From: Halorubrum sp. CSM-61
GTDB lineage: Archaea > Halobacteriota > Halobacteria > Halobacteriales > Haloferacaceae
NCBI RefSeq assembly: GCF_003781945.1
Contig: NZ_RJJW01000005.1
Location: forward strand, 275,991 to 339,990
Reading direction: 5' to 3'
Length of the DNA: 64,000 nucleotides
The notes under the pieces are model-generated. The model worked only from the letters and a program-made list of their open reading frames with translations. It searched no databases and had not been told where the DNA came from. A program made the position numbers and the translations under genes. This document shows positions 24,277 to 33,510 of this stretch, in pieces; positions within the stretch are counted from its first letter, which is position 1, and each line of letters begins with the position of its first letter.

Positions 24277-25614
24277 ATGCATGTGGTCGTCATCGGGGCC
24301 GGCGAGGTCGGCACGAGCATCGCTGCGAGCCTCGCATCGGACCACGAGGTCGTCGTCATCGACGTCGACCCGGACCGCGCGGAGCAGCTCAAGTACGAGC
24401 TCGACGTGCTCACGATCGCCGGCGACGGGACCACCTCGGGGATCCAGACGGCGGCCGACGTCGGACGGGCCGACATGGTCATCGCCTGCACCGACAACGA
24501 CCAGACGAACCTCGTCGCCTGCGGCACCGCGAAGACCCTCGGCGAGGGGTTCACGATCGCCCGCGTGAAGAGCACGGACTTCCTCCGCACGTGGGAGGGC
24601 AACGAGGGCGCGTTCGGCGTCGACTTCATGGTGTGTACGGATCTCTTGACCGCCGAGAACATCGTCCGCGTCATCGGGCTCCCGGCCGCGATCGACGTCG
24701 ACCCCTTCGCGAGCGGGCTCGTCCAGATGGCCGAGTTCGAGATCGCGGAGGGGAGCCCGGTGGCCGGCCAGACCGTCTCGCAGGCCGACCGCTTCGAGTC
24801 GCTCACGTTCGTCGGTCTGTTCCGCGACGGGGAGATGACGATCCCCCGCGGCGACACCGGCATCGCGGTCGGGGACCGCGCGGTCGTGATCGGGAGCCCG
24901 GAGAGCGTCCAGTCGTTCGCGACCGACGTGGCGCCGGAGACGACCCCCGACCGCGCAGACGAGATCGTCGTCGTCGGGGGCAGCGAGATCGGGTACCAGA
25001 CCGCCCGGCTGTTAGAGGAGCGCGACTTCAAGCCGCGGCTGATAGAGCGCGACGCCGACCGCGCGCGATGGCTCGCGGAGAATCTCCCGAACACGGTGGT
25101 GATGGAGCACGACGCCACCGACACCGAGTTCCTCTCTCGAGAGCACGTCGACGACGCGGACATCCTCGTCACCGCGCTCCGCTCCGACGAGAAGAACCTG
25201 CTCGTCTCCGTGCTCGCCAAGCGGCTGGGCGTCAATCGGGTGATCGCCGTCGTCGACAGCGCGGATTACGTCACCGTCTTCGAGGAGATCGGCATCGACA
25301 TCGCGATCAACCCCCGCACGGTGACCGCCGAGGAGATCACGCGGTTCACCTACGAGAGCGTCGCCGAGAACATCGCCGTCCTGGAGAACGATCAGGCCGA
25401 GGTGCTCGAACTCGAACTCACCGAGGGGTGCGGGCTCACCGGGCGCCCGATCTCGGAGATCGTCGCGGAGAGCGACGCGCGGTTCGTCATCGGGGCGATC
25501 ACCCGCGACCACAGGCTGGTCACCCCCCGCGGGGACACCGTGCTTCAGGCCGGCGACCACGTGATCTTGCTCGTGGAGTCCGACTCGGTGAGCGACATCG
25601 CCTCGATGGCGTAA
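24277..25614 (+). CDS. trkA: Trk potassium uptake system regulatory subunit TrkA
   Basis: A 445-residue protein with two tandem RCK units, each having a Rossmann-type RCK_N and an RCK_C. The first dinucleotide site is HVVVIGAGEVGTSIAASLASDHEVVVIDVD (residues 2-31) and the second is EIVVVGGSEIGYQTARLLEERDFKPRLIERD (about 228-258). RCK_C segments lie at about 140-220 and 365-445. TrkA binds NAD(H) or ATP and gates the TrkH channel from the cytoplasm. The TrkH gene begins 8 bp downstream. ATG at 24277 starts exactly at the first beta strand, so the nine extra codons upstream were rejected. Confidence 0.93.
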   Translation: MHVVVIGAGEVGTSIAASLASDHEVVVIDVDPDRAEQLKYELDVLTIAGDGTTSGIQTAADVGRADMVIACTDNDQTNLVACGTAKTLGEGFTIARVKSTDFLRTWEGNEGAFGVDFMVCTDLLTAENIVRVIGLPAAIDVDPFASGLVQMAEFEIAEGSPVAGQTVSQADRFESLTFVGLFRDGEMTIPRGDTGIAVGDRAVVIGSPESVQSFATDVAPETTPDRADEIVVVGGSEIGYQTARLLEERDFKPRLIERDADRARWLAENLPNTVVMEHDATDTEFLSREHVDDADILVTALRSDEKNLLVSVLAKRLGVNRVIAVVDSADYVTVFEEIGIDIAINPRTVTAEEITRFTYESVAENIAVLENDQAEVLELELTEGCGLTGRPISEIVAESDARFVIGAITRDHRLVTPRGDTVLQAGDHVILLVESDSVSDIASMA

Positions 25615-25621
25615 CCCGTCC

Positions 25622-27124
25622 GTGACCACCACCATCCGAGTCGGCTGGCGAGCGAGCGTGGGACTCACCGGAGACGTCCTTACGGCTCTCCCCGTTCCCC
25701 TGGCCTTTCCGCTCCTCGTCGCGCTCTACTACGGCGAATCGACGCTGCCCTTTGTCGCCGCGATCGCGGTCTCGCTCGCGCTCGGGGCGGCGTTCCGGTC
25801 GATGCAGGACCCCGAGGTAAACCTCGGCCCCCGCGAGGCGTTCCTCGCGGTCGCGATGATCTGGTTCCTCGTCGCCGCGGTCGGCGCGATCCCGTTCGTC
25901 GTCGCCGGCGTCGGGACGATCGCCCACCCCGTTAACGCGATGTTCGAGGCGATGAGCGGGTTGACGACGACGGGCGCGACCGTCTTGCGCGACTTCTCGC
26001 TCCACTCTCGGTCCGTGCTCATGTGGCGGCAGGTGATCCAGTGGCTCGGCGGGCTCGGCATCCTCATCCTGGCGACCGCGGTCCTCTCCGAGCTCGGCGT
26101 CGGTGGCGCACAGCTCATGGAGACGGAGTCGCAGACGAAAGACGTCAACAAGCTCACGCCGAAGATCTCACGGACCGCACAGCTGATCTGGGGGATCTAC
26201 TTCGGGCTCACCGGGCTCGCGGTCGTCGTCTACTTCCTGCTCGGGCTCGCCGTCGACCCGCGGATGGACCTGTACAACGCGATCGCCCACGCGTTCACCT
26301 CGGTCGCGACGGCCGGGTTCTCCCCCCAGCCGCTCTCCGTCGGCGCGTTCCACCCGCTCATCCAGTGGGCGGTCGTCCCGTTCATGGTGATCGGCTCGAC
26401 CAGCTTCGTCCTCATCTACTTCGCCATCAACGGGGAGCCGATGCGCCTTCTGAAGAACGAGGAGTTCCACTTCTATCTGGGCGCGATGGGGACGCTCGCG
26501 TCGATCGTCGCCCTCGGTCTGTTCCTCGATCCGAGTTCCACCTTCGGCGCCGAGGAGACGATCCGGCACGCCGTCTTCAACGTCGCGTCGATCGTGACGA
26601 CGACCGGGTACGCCAGCACCGACTACGTGCTGTGGGCGCCCGCGGCGAAGCACATGCTGTTCATGGGGATGTTCATCGGCGGGATGGTCGGGTCGACCAC
26701 CTGTTCGATCAAGTCGCTGCGGTGGCTGGTCGCGCTGAAGTCGTTCAAGCGGAACCTCTACACCGCGATCCACCCGGAGTCCGTTCGGCCGGTCCGGATC
26801 TCGGGGCGGCCCATCGACGAGGGCGCGGTTCGCGACATCTACGCGTACCTCCTGTTGAGCATCGCGATATTCTTCCTGCTCGCCGTGGTCATCGTCGTCG
26901 ACGCCGAGCGGGCGAACCTCCGAGTAGACGAGTTCGAGGCGCTCGGCGCGGCGGCGACGACGTTCCTCAACATCGGCCCCGCGTTCGGCGACGCGGGCCC
27001 GTACGGGACGTTCGCGTCGTTCCCGATGAGCACCCGGGCCGTGATGATCGTCCTGATGTGGATCGGCCGGATCGAGATCATCCCGGTGCTCGTGCTGTTC
27101 ACGAAGGCGTTTTGGACCTCGTAG
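25622..27124 (+). CDS. trkH: Trk potassium uptake system membrane subunit TrkH
   Basis: A 500-residue membrane protein with four M1-P-M2 repeats. The selectivity-filter loops are recognisable: MSGLTTTGATVL, FTSVATAGFSPQPLS, ASIVTTTGYASTDY and TFLNIGPAFGDAGP. It imports potassium to balance external salt in this salt-in halophile. The GTG start at 25622 lies 8 bp after TrkA, so the subunits are made from one transcript. About 100 bp after its stop begins repeat copy B. Confidence 0.92.
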   Translation: MTTTIRVGWRASVGLTGDVLTALPVPLAFPLLVALYYGESTLPFVAAIAVSLALGAAFRSMQDPEVNLGPREAFLAVAMIWFLVAAVGAIPFVVAGVGTIAHPVNAMFEAMSGLTTTGATVLRDFSLHSRSVLMWRQVIQWLGGLGILILATAVLSELGVGGAQLMETESQTKDVNKLTPKISRTAQLIWGIYFGLTGLAVVVYFLLGLAVDPRMDLYNAIAHAFTSVATAGFSPQPLSVGAFHPLIQWAVVPFMVIGSTSFVLIYFAINGEPMRLLKNEEFHFYLGAMGTLASIVALGLFLDPSSTFGAEETIRHAVFNVASIVTTTGYASTDYVLWAPAAKHMLFMGMFIGGMVGSTTCSIKSLRWLVALKSFKRNLYTAIHPESVRPVRISGRPIDEGAVRDIYAYLLLSIAIFFLLAVVIVVDAERANLRVDEFEALGAAATTFLNIGPAFGDAGPYGTFASFPMSTRAVMIVLMWIGRIEIIPVLVLFTKAFWTS

Positions 27125-27223
27125 CGACTCTCGACGGTCGAGGGTCGAGCGACGGGCCGGCGTCGTTGTAACTTCGTTTCCAAGCCGGAGCTCGGAGTGG
27201 ACGCCCTCTCGTAGACGATTGAT

Positions 27224-27733
27224 ACCGGGAGTACGTATATCGATATGGTGGAGTGGTTGTCTATACGGGATCGAGTGGCGTTGCTGTCGGTTGTTTATAA
27301 GTGGTCGACGGCGTTGCGGTGAAGACCTCTCGGGGATCGACGGTGAACACCTCCAAAGCCCCAGCCACTGCGGGCGGCGCACGCTCGCTGCGCGCCTCAC
27401 TCGGTCGCTCACGGCGTTCGCTCCCTCGTTGCGGTGCTTGCGTCCCCTGCGCCGCCCGCAGCGACTGCCCCTTTGAGTCCCACCCCACCCCGCACCGCAA
27501 CCGCACCTCACGCCTCCCCAGCCTCGTCGGCTCGGCGCTTATAAGCGCCGAGCCGACTCCCTCGCGCGTGCTCTCGCCGGCGGCGTTGCCGCCGGCTGTC
27601 AGAGGCGCTTCGCGCCTCGCTACTCGCGCCCGATGAGCCCTCGGAGGCACGCGCCACCGCCGTTTATTTATATGTGGTCGTCGTCGCTCGCGACTGTTTA
27701 AATACTCACTCGCCACCACCGATCTGCGATACC
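27224..27733 (+). repeat. Dispersed structured repeat, copy B
   Basis: This fills most of the 713-bp gap between trkH and the DUF2070 gene. It has the left end GATACCGGGAGTACG...ATATCGATATGGTGG, a TTTATAAG box, a duplicated GAAGACCTC leader, CTCCAAAGCCCCAGCC, stem 1 (arms 27368-27381 and 27448-27461, 14 bp perfect), CTGCCCCTTTGAGTCCCACC and CTCCCCAGCCTC. Stem 2 is a 32-bp perfect palindrome at 27526-27557. Two extra hairpins (GCCGGCGGC/GCCGCCGGC and GAGGCGC/GCGCCTC), GGCACGCGCCACCGC, TTTAAATACT and CCACCACCGATCTGCGATACC close it. It is longer than copy A because of the added hairpins. The remaining 27734-27837 shows nothing. Confidence 0.85.
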
Positions 27734-27837
27734 CACTCCTGCTATCGCTCGCTCGTCGAGTTGGGACCGGCGGACGGGCGGTGCGGGGAAATGCGGGACT
27801 CGTGAGAGTCCGACCCTGAGCGAAACGGTCTCGCCGA

Positions 27838-29493
27838 TCAGAAGAACAGCCAGATGACCAGCAGCGCGTACAGCACCGCGAGCGAGATGATCGTCAGTCG
27901 GATCAGGATGTTGACGCTGAAGACGAGCCCGTTGTAGTCGTTTTTCAGCAGCTTGAGCGGGCGGGTCTTTCGGCTCGCAAGCCCGATCGTCGCGGGGGCC
28001 ACGTCGGCGGCGGCCCGTTCCACCGCCTCGCGCAGGGCGTCGGTGTCGGACCGCGTCGCGTTGGCGAGCTCGTGGACGGAGGCGTGGGTGTCCGTCGAGA
28101 AGACGAGGACCTCGTCGAACTCCCCGCGGTAGTCGTCCGCCAGCTCCCGCACGTCGGGGGTGACCCCGTTGGTGTCTATCCCCATCAGCAGCACATCCTG
28201 CCCGTCGACCGACTCGACGATCGCCGCCACGTCCTGCTCCGCGCGCCGGACCGCGAAGCCCGCCGCGTAGTCGTGAAGGGGCGCGTCGGCGAGCCGGTCG
28301 CGGAAGTCGTCGAAGTGGGTCTTCAGCCGGTCCGCCTCGGCGGAGCCGTACAGCACCTCCTTCTCCGGGCCGTCCTGGAGGTCGTGTTTGTGAAGGTCCA
28401 CGAGCAGCACCTCGGACCCGTCGACGTCGCCCGTGAACACGCCCGTGTCGTAGTCGTCGATCCCCTCGCCGTGGAGGAAGATCACCTGTTTGTCGCCGAT
28501 CCGTCGCCCGTAGAACTCGATCTCGCCGTAGTCGTGGCGCACCAGCCGCGACGCGCTGGCGACGCGCTCGGGGTCGGCGACCGCGTCGAGGATCGTCTCG
28601 GCGTCCTCCGGGTCCGAGAGGTCCTCCTTGTGCGTGCAGGGGACGTGAAGGAAGAAGCCGCCGTCGCCCTCGGCCCCGTCGTTCAAGGCGTCGATGACGT
28701 TCCCGCTCAGCTGGCCGCCGCCGAACCCGCCGAGCGGGCCGGGGTGGACCCACGGCGCGGCGAGCGTCAGCCGGTCGCCGTTGTCGATCGCGAGCGTCTC
28801 GACGGCGGGCCGGGCCTCGACGCCCAGATCGAGCGAGGCGCGGTCGTTCTGGAGGATGCCGGAGGTGAGCTCGAACGCGGAGACGTCGGTGTTGCTCCGG
28901 ATGAGGTAGTCGACGATCGCGAGCACCAACACGAGGAACGCCGCGGCGATGAGCAGCGAGGCGAACGCGAACACGTGGCGGTACGTCGAAAATCCGAGAT
29001 CGCCGCCCGCGAACGCGTAGAACGCGGCGATCAGCGCCGCCGGCTCCGCGAGCGCGACGACGAGGATCCGCCTGTAGCGGCCGATCCCCGTCGAGACGAC
29101 GAGCACGAGGATGTTGATCAGGTAGACCGTGATAAAGAGGAGCCAGACGATGCTCCACGCGTTCCCCACGTCGTTGGCCCCGGAGAGGACCAGCGCGTGG
29201 ACGAACGTGACGAACTGGTTGACCAGGGCCAGAAAGAAGCTCCACGTCCGCGGGTACCCCGGGAGGACGCGGTAGAACAGCTCTCCGGCGAACAGGAAGG
29301 GGAGCAGGAAGAGCAGCACCGCGACCGGGAGGAGCGTCGACGGCTCCGGGGAGAGGGGCGTGAACGCCGAGAAGGCGGCAAAGGAGACGACGCTGTACGC
29401 GACCGCGAGGACCGCCATCGCGGGGAGCTGCTGTGAGAGCGGCGGGACGCTGAACACCAGTCGCTGGAAGACGTCGACGTTGTCCGCGCCCAT
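27838..29493 (-). CDS. DUF2070 family membrane protein
   Basis: A 551-residue archaeal protein. The N-terminal half has about seven transmembrane helices (residues 20-190). The large C-terminal domain is soluble, with conserved WVHPGPLGGFGGGQLS, HVPCTHKEDLSDP, VFLHGEGIDDYD-like and STDTHASVHELAN segments rich in His and Asp that could bind metal. A final hydrophobic anchor (LIRLTIISLAVLYALLVIWLFF) closes it. DUF2070 is widespread in archaea and its function is unknown. Its ATG directly abuts the stop of the glycosyltransferase gene upstream, so the two form an operon. Confidence 0.88.
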   Translation of the reverse strand: MGADNVDVFQRLVFSVPPLSQQLPAMAVLAVAYSVVSFAAFSAFTPLSPEPSTLLPVAVLLFLLPFLFAGELFYRVLPGYPRTWSFFLALVNQFVTFVHALVLSGANDVGNAWSIVWLLFITVYLINILVLVVSTGIGRYRRILVVALAEPAALIAAFYAFAGGDLGFSTYRHVFAFASLLIAAAFLVLVLAIVDYLIRSNTDVSAFELTSGILQNDRASLDLGVEARPAVETLAIDNGDRLTLAAPWVHPGPLGGFGGGQLSGNVIDALNDGAEGDGGFFLHVPCTHKEDLSDPEDAETILDAVADPERVASASRLVRHDYGEIEFYGRRIGDKQVIFLHGEGIDDYDTGVFTGDVDGSEVLLVDLHKHDLQDGPEKEVLYGSAEADRLKTHFDDFRDRLADAPLHDYAAGFAVRRAEQDVAAIVESVDGQDVLLMGIDTNGVTPDVRELADDYRGEFDEVLVFSTDTHASVHELANATRSDTDALREAVERAAADVAPATIGLASRKTRPLKLLKNDYNGLVFSVNILIRLTIISLAVLYALLVIWLFF

Positions 29494-30525
29494 CTACGAC
29501 ACCCCGTATATCTCCTCCAAGTCGTCGATCGTCCGCTCGACCGAGTACTCCTCGACCGCCTCGCGAGTGGGCCTGTCGCCGTCGAGGCAGTCGACGACGG
29601 CGCGCTCCATGTCGACGAGGTCGCCGTGTTCGAACCGGGCCCCGTTGTCCGGCCCGATGGTGCGGTCGAACGGCGGCACGTCGGCGGCGGCGACCGGCGT
29701 TCCGCAGGCGTTCGCCTCCAGCGTCGAGAGCCCGAGCGTGTCGCAGGTCGACGCGGTGACGAAGACGTCGAGCGCGGAGTAGAACGCCGGGAGGTCCTCG
29801 CGCGGGAGGAAGTCCCGGAACCGGACGTTCCCCTGGGCGCCGCGTTCGAGTTCGTCCCGGACCGGTCCCTCGCCCACCAGTTCGAACCGCAGGTCGGGCC
29901 GGCGCTCGGCCAGCCGGAGGATCTCGTCGACGTTCTTGTTGTGGGTCATCCGACCGCTGTACCCCACCGTCGGCTCGTCGCTCGCGAACTTCGAGTCGGC
30001 GACCGGACTGAACGTGTCCGTCTCGATGCCGACGGGGAGCTTCCGCGGCGTCACGTCCCGCCGGATCCGCGAGGTCGACGCGGTGACGCAGTCGAACGAC
30101 CGGAGGAACCGGTTCTCGTACGCCACGTACGCCCGACCGGCGATCCCGGCCAGCGACTCCAGTTTCAGCCCCTGGACGAAGTAGTCCTCCACGGGAGTGT
30201 GGTGGGTGTACACGGACTTCACGCCGCGCTTCTTCGCGTATCGGCGGCCCATCAGGCCGGTCGAGGCCGGCCCGTGGCAGTGGACCACGTCGAGGTCGGG
30301 AAGCGACGAGAGTCGCCGGTACAGCGGAACGCGGTACTGCCGGTAGAAGGGGTTCGGCAGCGACGGCACGGGGATCTCGCGGTCGTCGGGCTCGTAGCTG
30401 CTCGCCGGGTAGACGACGTACACCTCGTGGCCGCGGTCCTCGAGTCGGTCCCGCCACGAGCGGATCGTGTACGTCACGCCGTCGACGCCCGGAAAGTAGC
30501 TGTCCGTGAAGAATCCGATGTTCAT
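29494..30525 (-). CDS. GT4-family glycosyltransferase
   Basis: A 343-residue GT-B fold glycosyltransferase. The N-terminal acceptor domain begins MNIGFFTDSYFPGVDGVTY with a glycine-rich loop and contains VVHCHGPASTGLMGRR. The C-terminal donor domain shows VGYSGRMTHNKNVDEIL, LVGEGPVRDELE and the EX7E-like TLGLSTLEANACGTPV. Close relatives use UDP-sugars to glycosylate lipids (monoglucosyl-lipid synthase type), so a membrane-lipid role with the adjacent DUF2070 protein is plausible but inferred. ATG at 30525 was chosen because it starts the Rossmann strand. Confidence 0.88.
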   Translation of the reverse strand: MNIGFFTDSYFPGVDGVTYTIRSWRDRLEDRGHEVYVVYPASSYEPDDREIPVPSLPNPFYRQYRVPLYRRLSSLPDLDVVHCHGPASTGLMGRRYAKKRGVKSVYTHHTPVEDYFVQGLKLESLAGIAGRAYVAYENRFLRSFDCVTASTSRIRRDVTPRKLPVGIETDTFSPVADSKFASDEPTVGYSGRMTHNKNVDEILRLAERRPDLRFELVGEGPVRDELERGAQGNVRFRDFLPREDLPAFYSALDVFVTASTCDTLGLSTLEANACGTPVAAADVPPFDRTIGPDNGARFEHGDLVDMERAVVDCLDGDRPTREAVEEYSVERTIDDLEEIYGVS

Positions 30526-30905
30526 GCGAGGGCTCGCCGTCGCCGCGTCGTCTGTCGCGCGTCGCCGCCGGAGCACGTTCCGGAGTCGGTCGACTGCGCC
30601 GATCCGCCGCGGACCGGATCCGAGGGCACCGCCGTGTTCGGGGCCGCCGTCGGCCGGGGAAGCGCCGCCGTCTCGCCCCCGGCGCGATCGGACCGTCTCG
30701 CAGCGCCGTCGTCGTGTCCAGACTGTGCCACGGTTGTTACGTCGCGGATTTTCTTCGGACGTGCATCAACATTTTCATTTCTCGACCGCTCCGGTCGCGG
30801 TCGGACGGTCGCTCCGATCGCGGCCCCGATCGCCGTCCCGAACTCCCGGACGGGCTCCCGCCCCGCGGCCTCACCATTAACCGGTCGGCGCGCGAACGCC
30901 CGTCC
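30526..30905. other. Intergenic region between divergent genes
   Basis: A 380-bp region with no supportable gene. It is G+C rich except for a short A+T-rich stretch near 30760-30785. CATTAAC (30873-30879) lies about 27 bp before the ATG at 30906 and may be its TATA element. No repeat or palindrome stands out. Confidence 0.5.
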
Positions 30906-32360
30906 ATGATCACCACCGATCGGATGGCGGCGGTCGACGCCAACGCCGCCGCCCTCGGCGTCCCGCGGAAGCAGCTGATGGAGTCGTCCGGCAACGCGGT
31001 CGCCCGCGAGGTCCGGGCGATCGCCGACCCCGGCGCGACGATCGAGCTGTTCTGCGGGCGCGGGAACAACGGCGGCGACGCGTTCGTCGCGGCGCGCTTT
31101 CTCTCGGAGTACGACGCGACGGTCCGCCTGCTCGGACGCCCCGAGTCGATCCGGACCGAGATCGCGCGCGAGAACTGGGATGCCCTCGAAAGCGCCGAGA
31201 TTCCGACCGAGACGGTCTCTGACGCCGCCGACCTCGCGCTCGACGACCCGGACGTGATCGTCGACGCGATGCTCGGGACCGGAGCGACGGGGGCGCTTCG
31301 GGAACCGGAACGCACCGCGGCGCGGCTGGCGAACGAGAGCGACGCCGCGGTCGTCGCCGTCGACGTGCCCTCCGGGATCGACGCCGACACCGGCGAGCCG
31401 ACCGGTTCCGGGGATGCGAACCCCGATCCCGTCCACGTCGAGGCCGACCGCGTCGTCACCTTCCACGACGAGAAGCCCGGGCTGTCGGCGCTCGACGCGG
31501 ACGTGACCGTCGCGGACATCGGCATCCCGGCGGCGGCGGAGCGGTTCACCGGCCCCGGCGACCTGCTCGGGATCGCGCGCGATCCGGACTCGCACAAGGG
31601 CGAGAACGGCGAGGTGCTCGTGATCGGCGGCGGCCCGTACGCCGGCGCGCCCTCCCTCTCGGCCCGGTCGGCGCTCCGGACCGGCGCCGACCTCGTGCGC
31701 GTCGCCTGCCCGGAGACGGTGGCGCGGACGGTACAGGGGTACTCCGCGGACCTGATCGTCCGCGGGCTCCCGGGCGACCGGATCGGTCCGGCCCACGTCG
31801 ACCGCGCGCTGGCGCTCGCCGACGGCAACGACGTCGTCGTGCTCGGGCCGGGGCTCGGCGACGGCGACGAGGCGAGCGAGTTCGTCCGCGAGTTCCTCTC
31901 GCGGTACGACGGGCGCGCGGTCGTCGACGCCGACGCGCTGCGGGTCGTCCCCGAGGTCGACACGGACGCGGGGCTGATCTGCACGCCGCATCAGGGCGAA
32001 CTGGTGGGGATGGGCGGCGAGACCGCCGACGACCCCGACGAGCGCGCGGAGCTCGTGCGGGCGTTCGCCGACGAGATCGGCCACACGCTGCTGGTGAAGG
32101 GCGCGACGGACGTGGTCACAGACGGCGACGCGGTTCGGCTGAACCGCACGGGCAACCCGGGAATGACCGTCGGCGGGACCGGCGACGTGCTGGCGGGCGC
32201 GGTGGGCGCGCTCGCGGCCGTGACGAGCCCCTTCGAGGCGACCGCGGTCGGGGCGTACGTCAACGGGCTGGCCGGCGACGCGGCGGCCGAGGAGATGGGA
32301 TACGGCCTCGTGGCGACGGACTTACCCGACCGGATTCCCGAGGCGATGCGTGATGAGTGA
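30906..32360 (+). CDS. Bifunctional NAD(P)HX epimerase/dehydratase
   Basis: A 484-residue repair enzyme for hydrated NADH and NADPH. The N-terminal NnrE-like epimerase domain (about 1-210) contains FCGRGNNGGDAFVAARFL and VAVDVPSGIDADTGEP. The C-terminal NnrD-like ribokinase-fold ADP-dependent dehydratase (about 215-484) contains LVIGGGPYAGAPSLSARSALRTGADLV, TPHQGELVG and the ATP/ADP loop NPGMTVGGTGDVLAGAVGAL. The fusion is common in prokaryotes. The last 8 bp overlap moaC, so the two are coupled. Confidence 0.92.
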   Translation: MITTDRMAAVDANAAALGVPRKQLMESSGNAVAREVRAIADPGATIELFCGRGNNGGDAFVAARFLSEYDATVRLLGRPESIRTEIARENWDALESAEIPTETVSDAADLALDDPDVIVDAMLGTGATGALREPERTAARLANESDAAVVAVDVPSGIDADTGEPTGSGDANPDPVHVEADRVVTFHDEKPGLSALDADVTVADIGIPAAAERFTGPGDLLGIARDPDSHKGENGEVLVIGGGPYAGAPSLSARSALRTGADLVRVACPETVARTVQGYSADLIVRGLPGDRIGPAHVDRALALADGNDVVVLGPGLGDGDEASEFVREFLSRYDGRAVVDADALRVVPEVDTDAGLICTPHQGELVGMGGETADDPDERAELVRAFADEIGHTLLVKGATDVVTDGDAVRLNRTGNPGMTVGGTGDVLAGAVGALAAVTSPFEATAVGAYVNGLAGDAAAEEMGYGLVATDLPDRIPEAMRDE

Positions 32361-32883
32361 CGACCCCGACGACGGCGTCGCCGACGAGGCGACCGACGGC
32401 CTCGCTGCCGACCTGACCCACACCGACGCGTCCGGCGAGGTCAGGATGGTCGACGTGGGCGACAAGCCCGACACGAGCCGCCGCGCGGTCGCGCGCGGCG
32501 AGATCCGGCTGACCCCCTCGACGATCGCGGCCGTCGAGGCCGACGAGGTCGGCAAGGGCGACGTGCTCGCGACCGCGCGGGTGGGCGCGGTGCAGGCCGT
32601 CAAACACACCTGGGAGACGATCCCGATGTGCCACCAGATCCCGATCACGAACGTCGACACCGACTTCGCGGTCGACGACGACCGGATCGAGCTGACGGTC
32701 GCCGTGGAGACGACCGGGAAGACGGGCTGCGAGATGGAGGCCTTAGAGGGCGTGACCACCGGGCTCAACGTCGTCTGGGACATGGTGAAGGCCGCGGAGA
32801 AGGACGACGACGGCGGCTATCCCGACACCGGGATCACGGACGTCGAGGTCGTCGAGAAGGAGAAGCGACCCACCGGGGAGTGA
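32353..32883 (+). CDS. moaC: Cyclic pyranopterin monophosphate synthase MoaC
   Basis: A 176-residue protein acting in the second step of molybdenum cofactor synthesis (8-oxo-GTP cyclohydrate to cPMP). Family motifs are VDVGDKPDTSRRAVARGEI, IPMCHQIPITNVD, GCEMEALEGVTTGLNVVWDMVKA and the closing IVEKEKR-like segment. The active-site His and Lys within these motifs are intact. A 25-residue acidic tail precedes the domain. ATG at 32353 is preferred to a GTG one codon upstream. It overlaps the NnrDE gene by 8 bp. Confidence 0.93.
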   Translation: MSDDPDDGVADEATDGLAADLTHTDASGEVRMVDVGDKPDTSRRAVARGEIRLTPSTIAAVEADEVGKGDVLATARVGAVQAVKHTWETIPMCHQIPITNVDTDFAVDDDRIELTVAVETTGKTGCEMEALEGVTTGLNVVWDMVKAAEKDDDGGYPDTGITDVEVVEKEKRPTGE

Positions 32884-32915
32884 ACCGTAGTCGCAGTCGT
32901 CTCGCGTTCACGACC

Positions 32916-33395
32916 TCACTCCGCGTTCACCGTGACCGCATATTCGTAGTCTTTCGAGCGCCGTTCTCCGACCGTCTTTCCGACGCTGAACCCGTACTCG
33001 TATTCACCGGGTTCGGCGTCCTGTGCGGCTTGGACCGTCACGCTTAGCGTCGCGTTGGTGCAGTCGTCCCACACGTAGATCGGCGGACAGGAGTCGGCCT
33101 GCGAGTCTATGGGGGGTCTGAACTCGACGTCCCCGAACTGTACCGGCGCGTCGTTCGGACCGCACTTGTACAGTCGCGAATCGAACGAAAAATTCGTAAT
33201 ACCGTCTACGCGGACGTCGAACGTCTCCGAGCCGCCGGGATCGAGTTCCGGTTCCTCGACCTCGACGGTCGGCGGCCAGCTCCCCTCGCCCGTACACGAC
33301 GGACAGTTACCGAGACAGACGTCGCCGCCGAGACAACCACCTAACCCCGCGACTGCCGCCCCGGCGCTTCCGGCGAGGAGTCGACGTCGTCGCAT
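32916..33395 (-). CDS. Small cysteine-rich lipoprotein, function unknown
   Basis: A 159-residue exported protein. RRRRLLAGSAGAAVAGLGGC is a Tat-type lipoprotein signal with lipidation at Cys21. The mature part is a small beta-sandwich with several further cysteines (GDVCLGNCPSC near the N-terminus, then KCGPND, SCPPIY and DDCTNAT). That number is unusual for a haloarchaeal surface protein and suggests disulfides or metal binding. I do not recognise a family. The coding region is lower in G+C than its neighbours, a sign of possible transfer. Confidence 0.72.
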   Translation of the reverse strand: MRRRRLLAGSAGAAVAGLGGCLGGDVCLGNCPSCTGEGSWPPTVEVEEPELDPGGSETFDVRVDGITNFSFDSRLYKCGPNDAPVQFGDVEFRPPIDSQADSCPPIYVWDDCTNATLSVTVQAAQDAEPGEYEYGFSVGKTVGERRSKDYEYAVTVNAE

Positions 33396-33510
33396 ATTTG
33401 GACTTTCGTGTAAACCACAATCAAATTACCGCAGCGCCGCCGTATCTGGACGCCGTTCCGCGTCGTATCTGACGCCCTTCCGTCACGATCGCGTCCGAAA
33501 CCCCTTCCTC

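Noticed and set aside
27698..30457. Minus-strand 919-codon frame over DUF2070 and the glycosyltransferase
   Set aside because: Arg-rich out-of-frame translation of two well-supported genes on the same strand.
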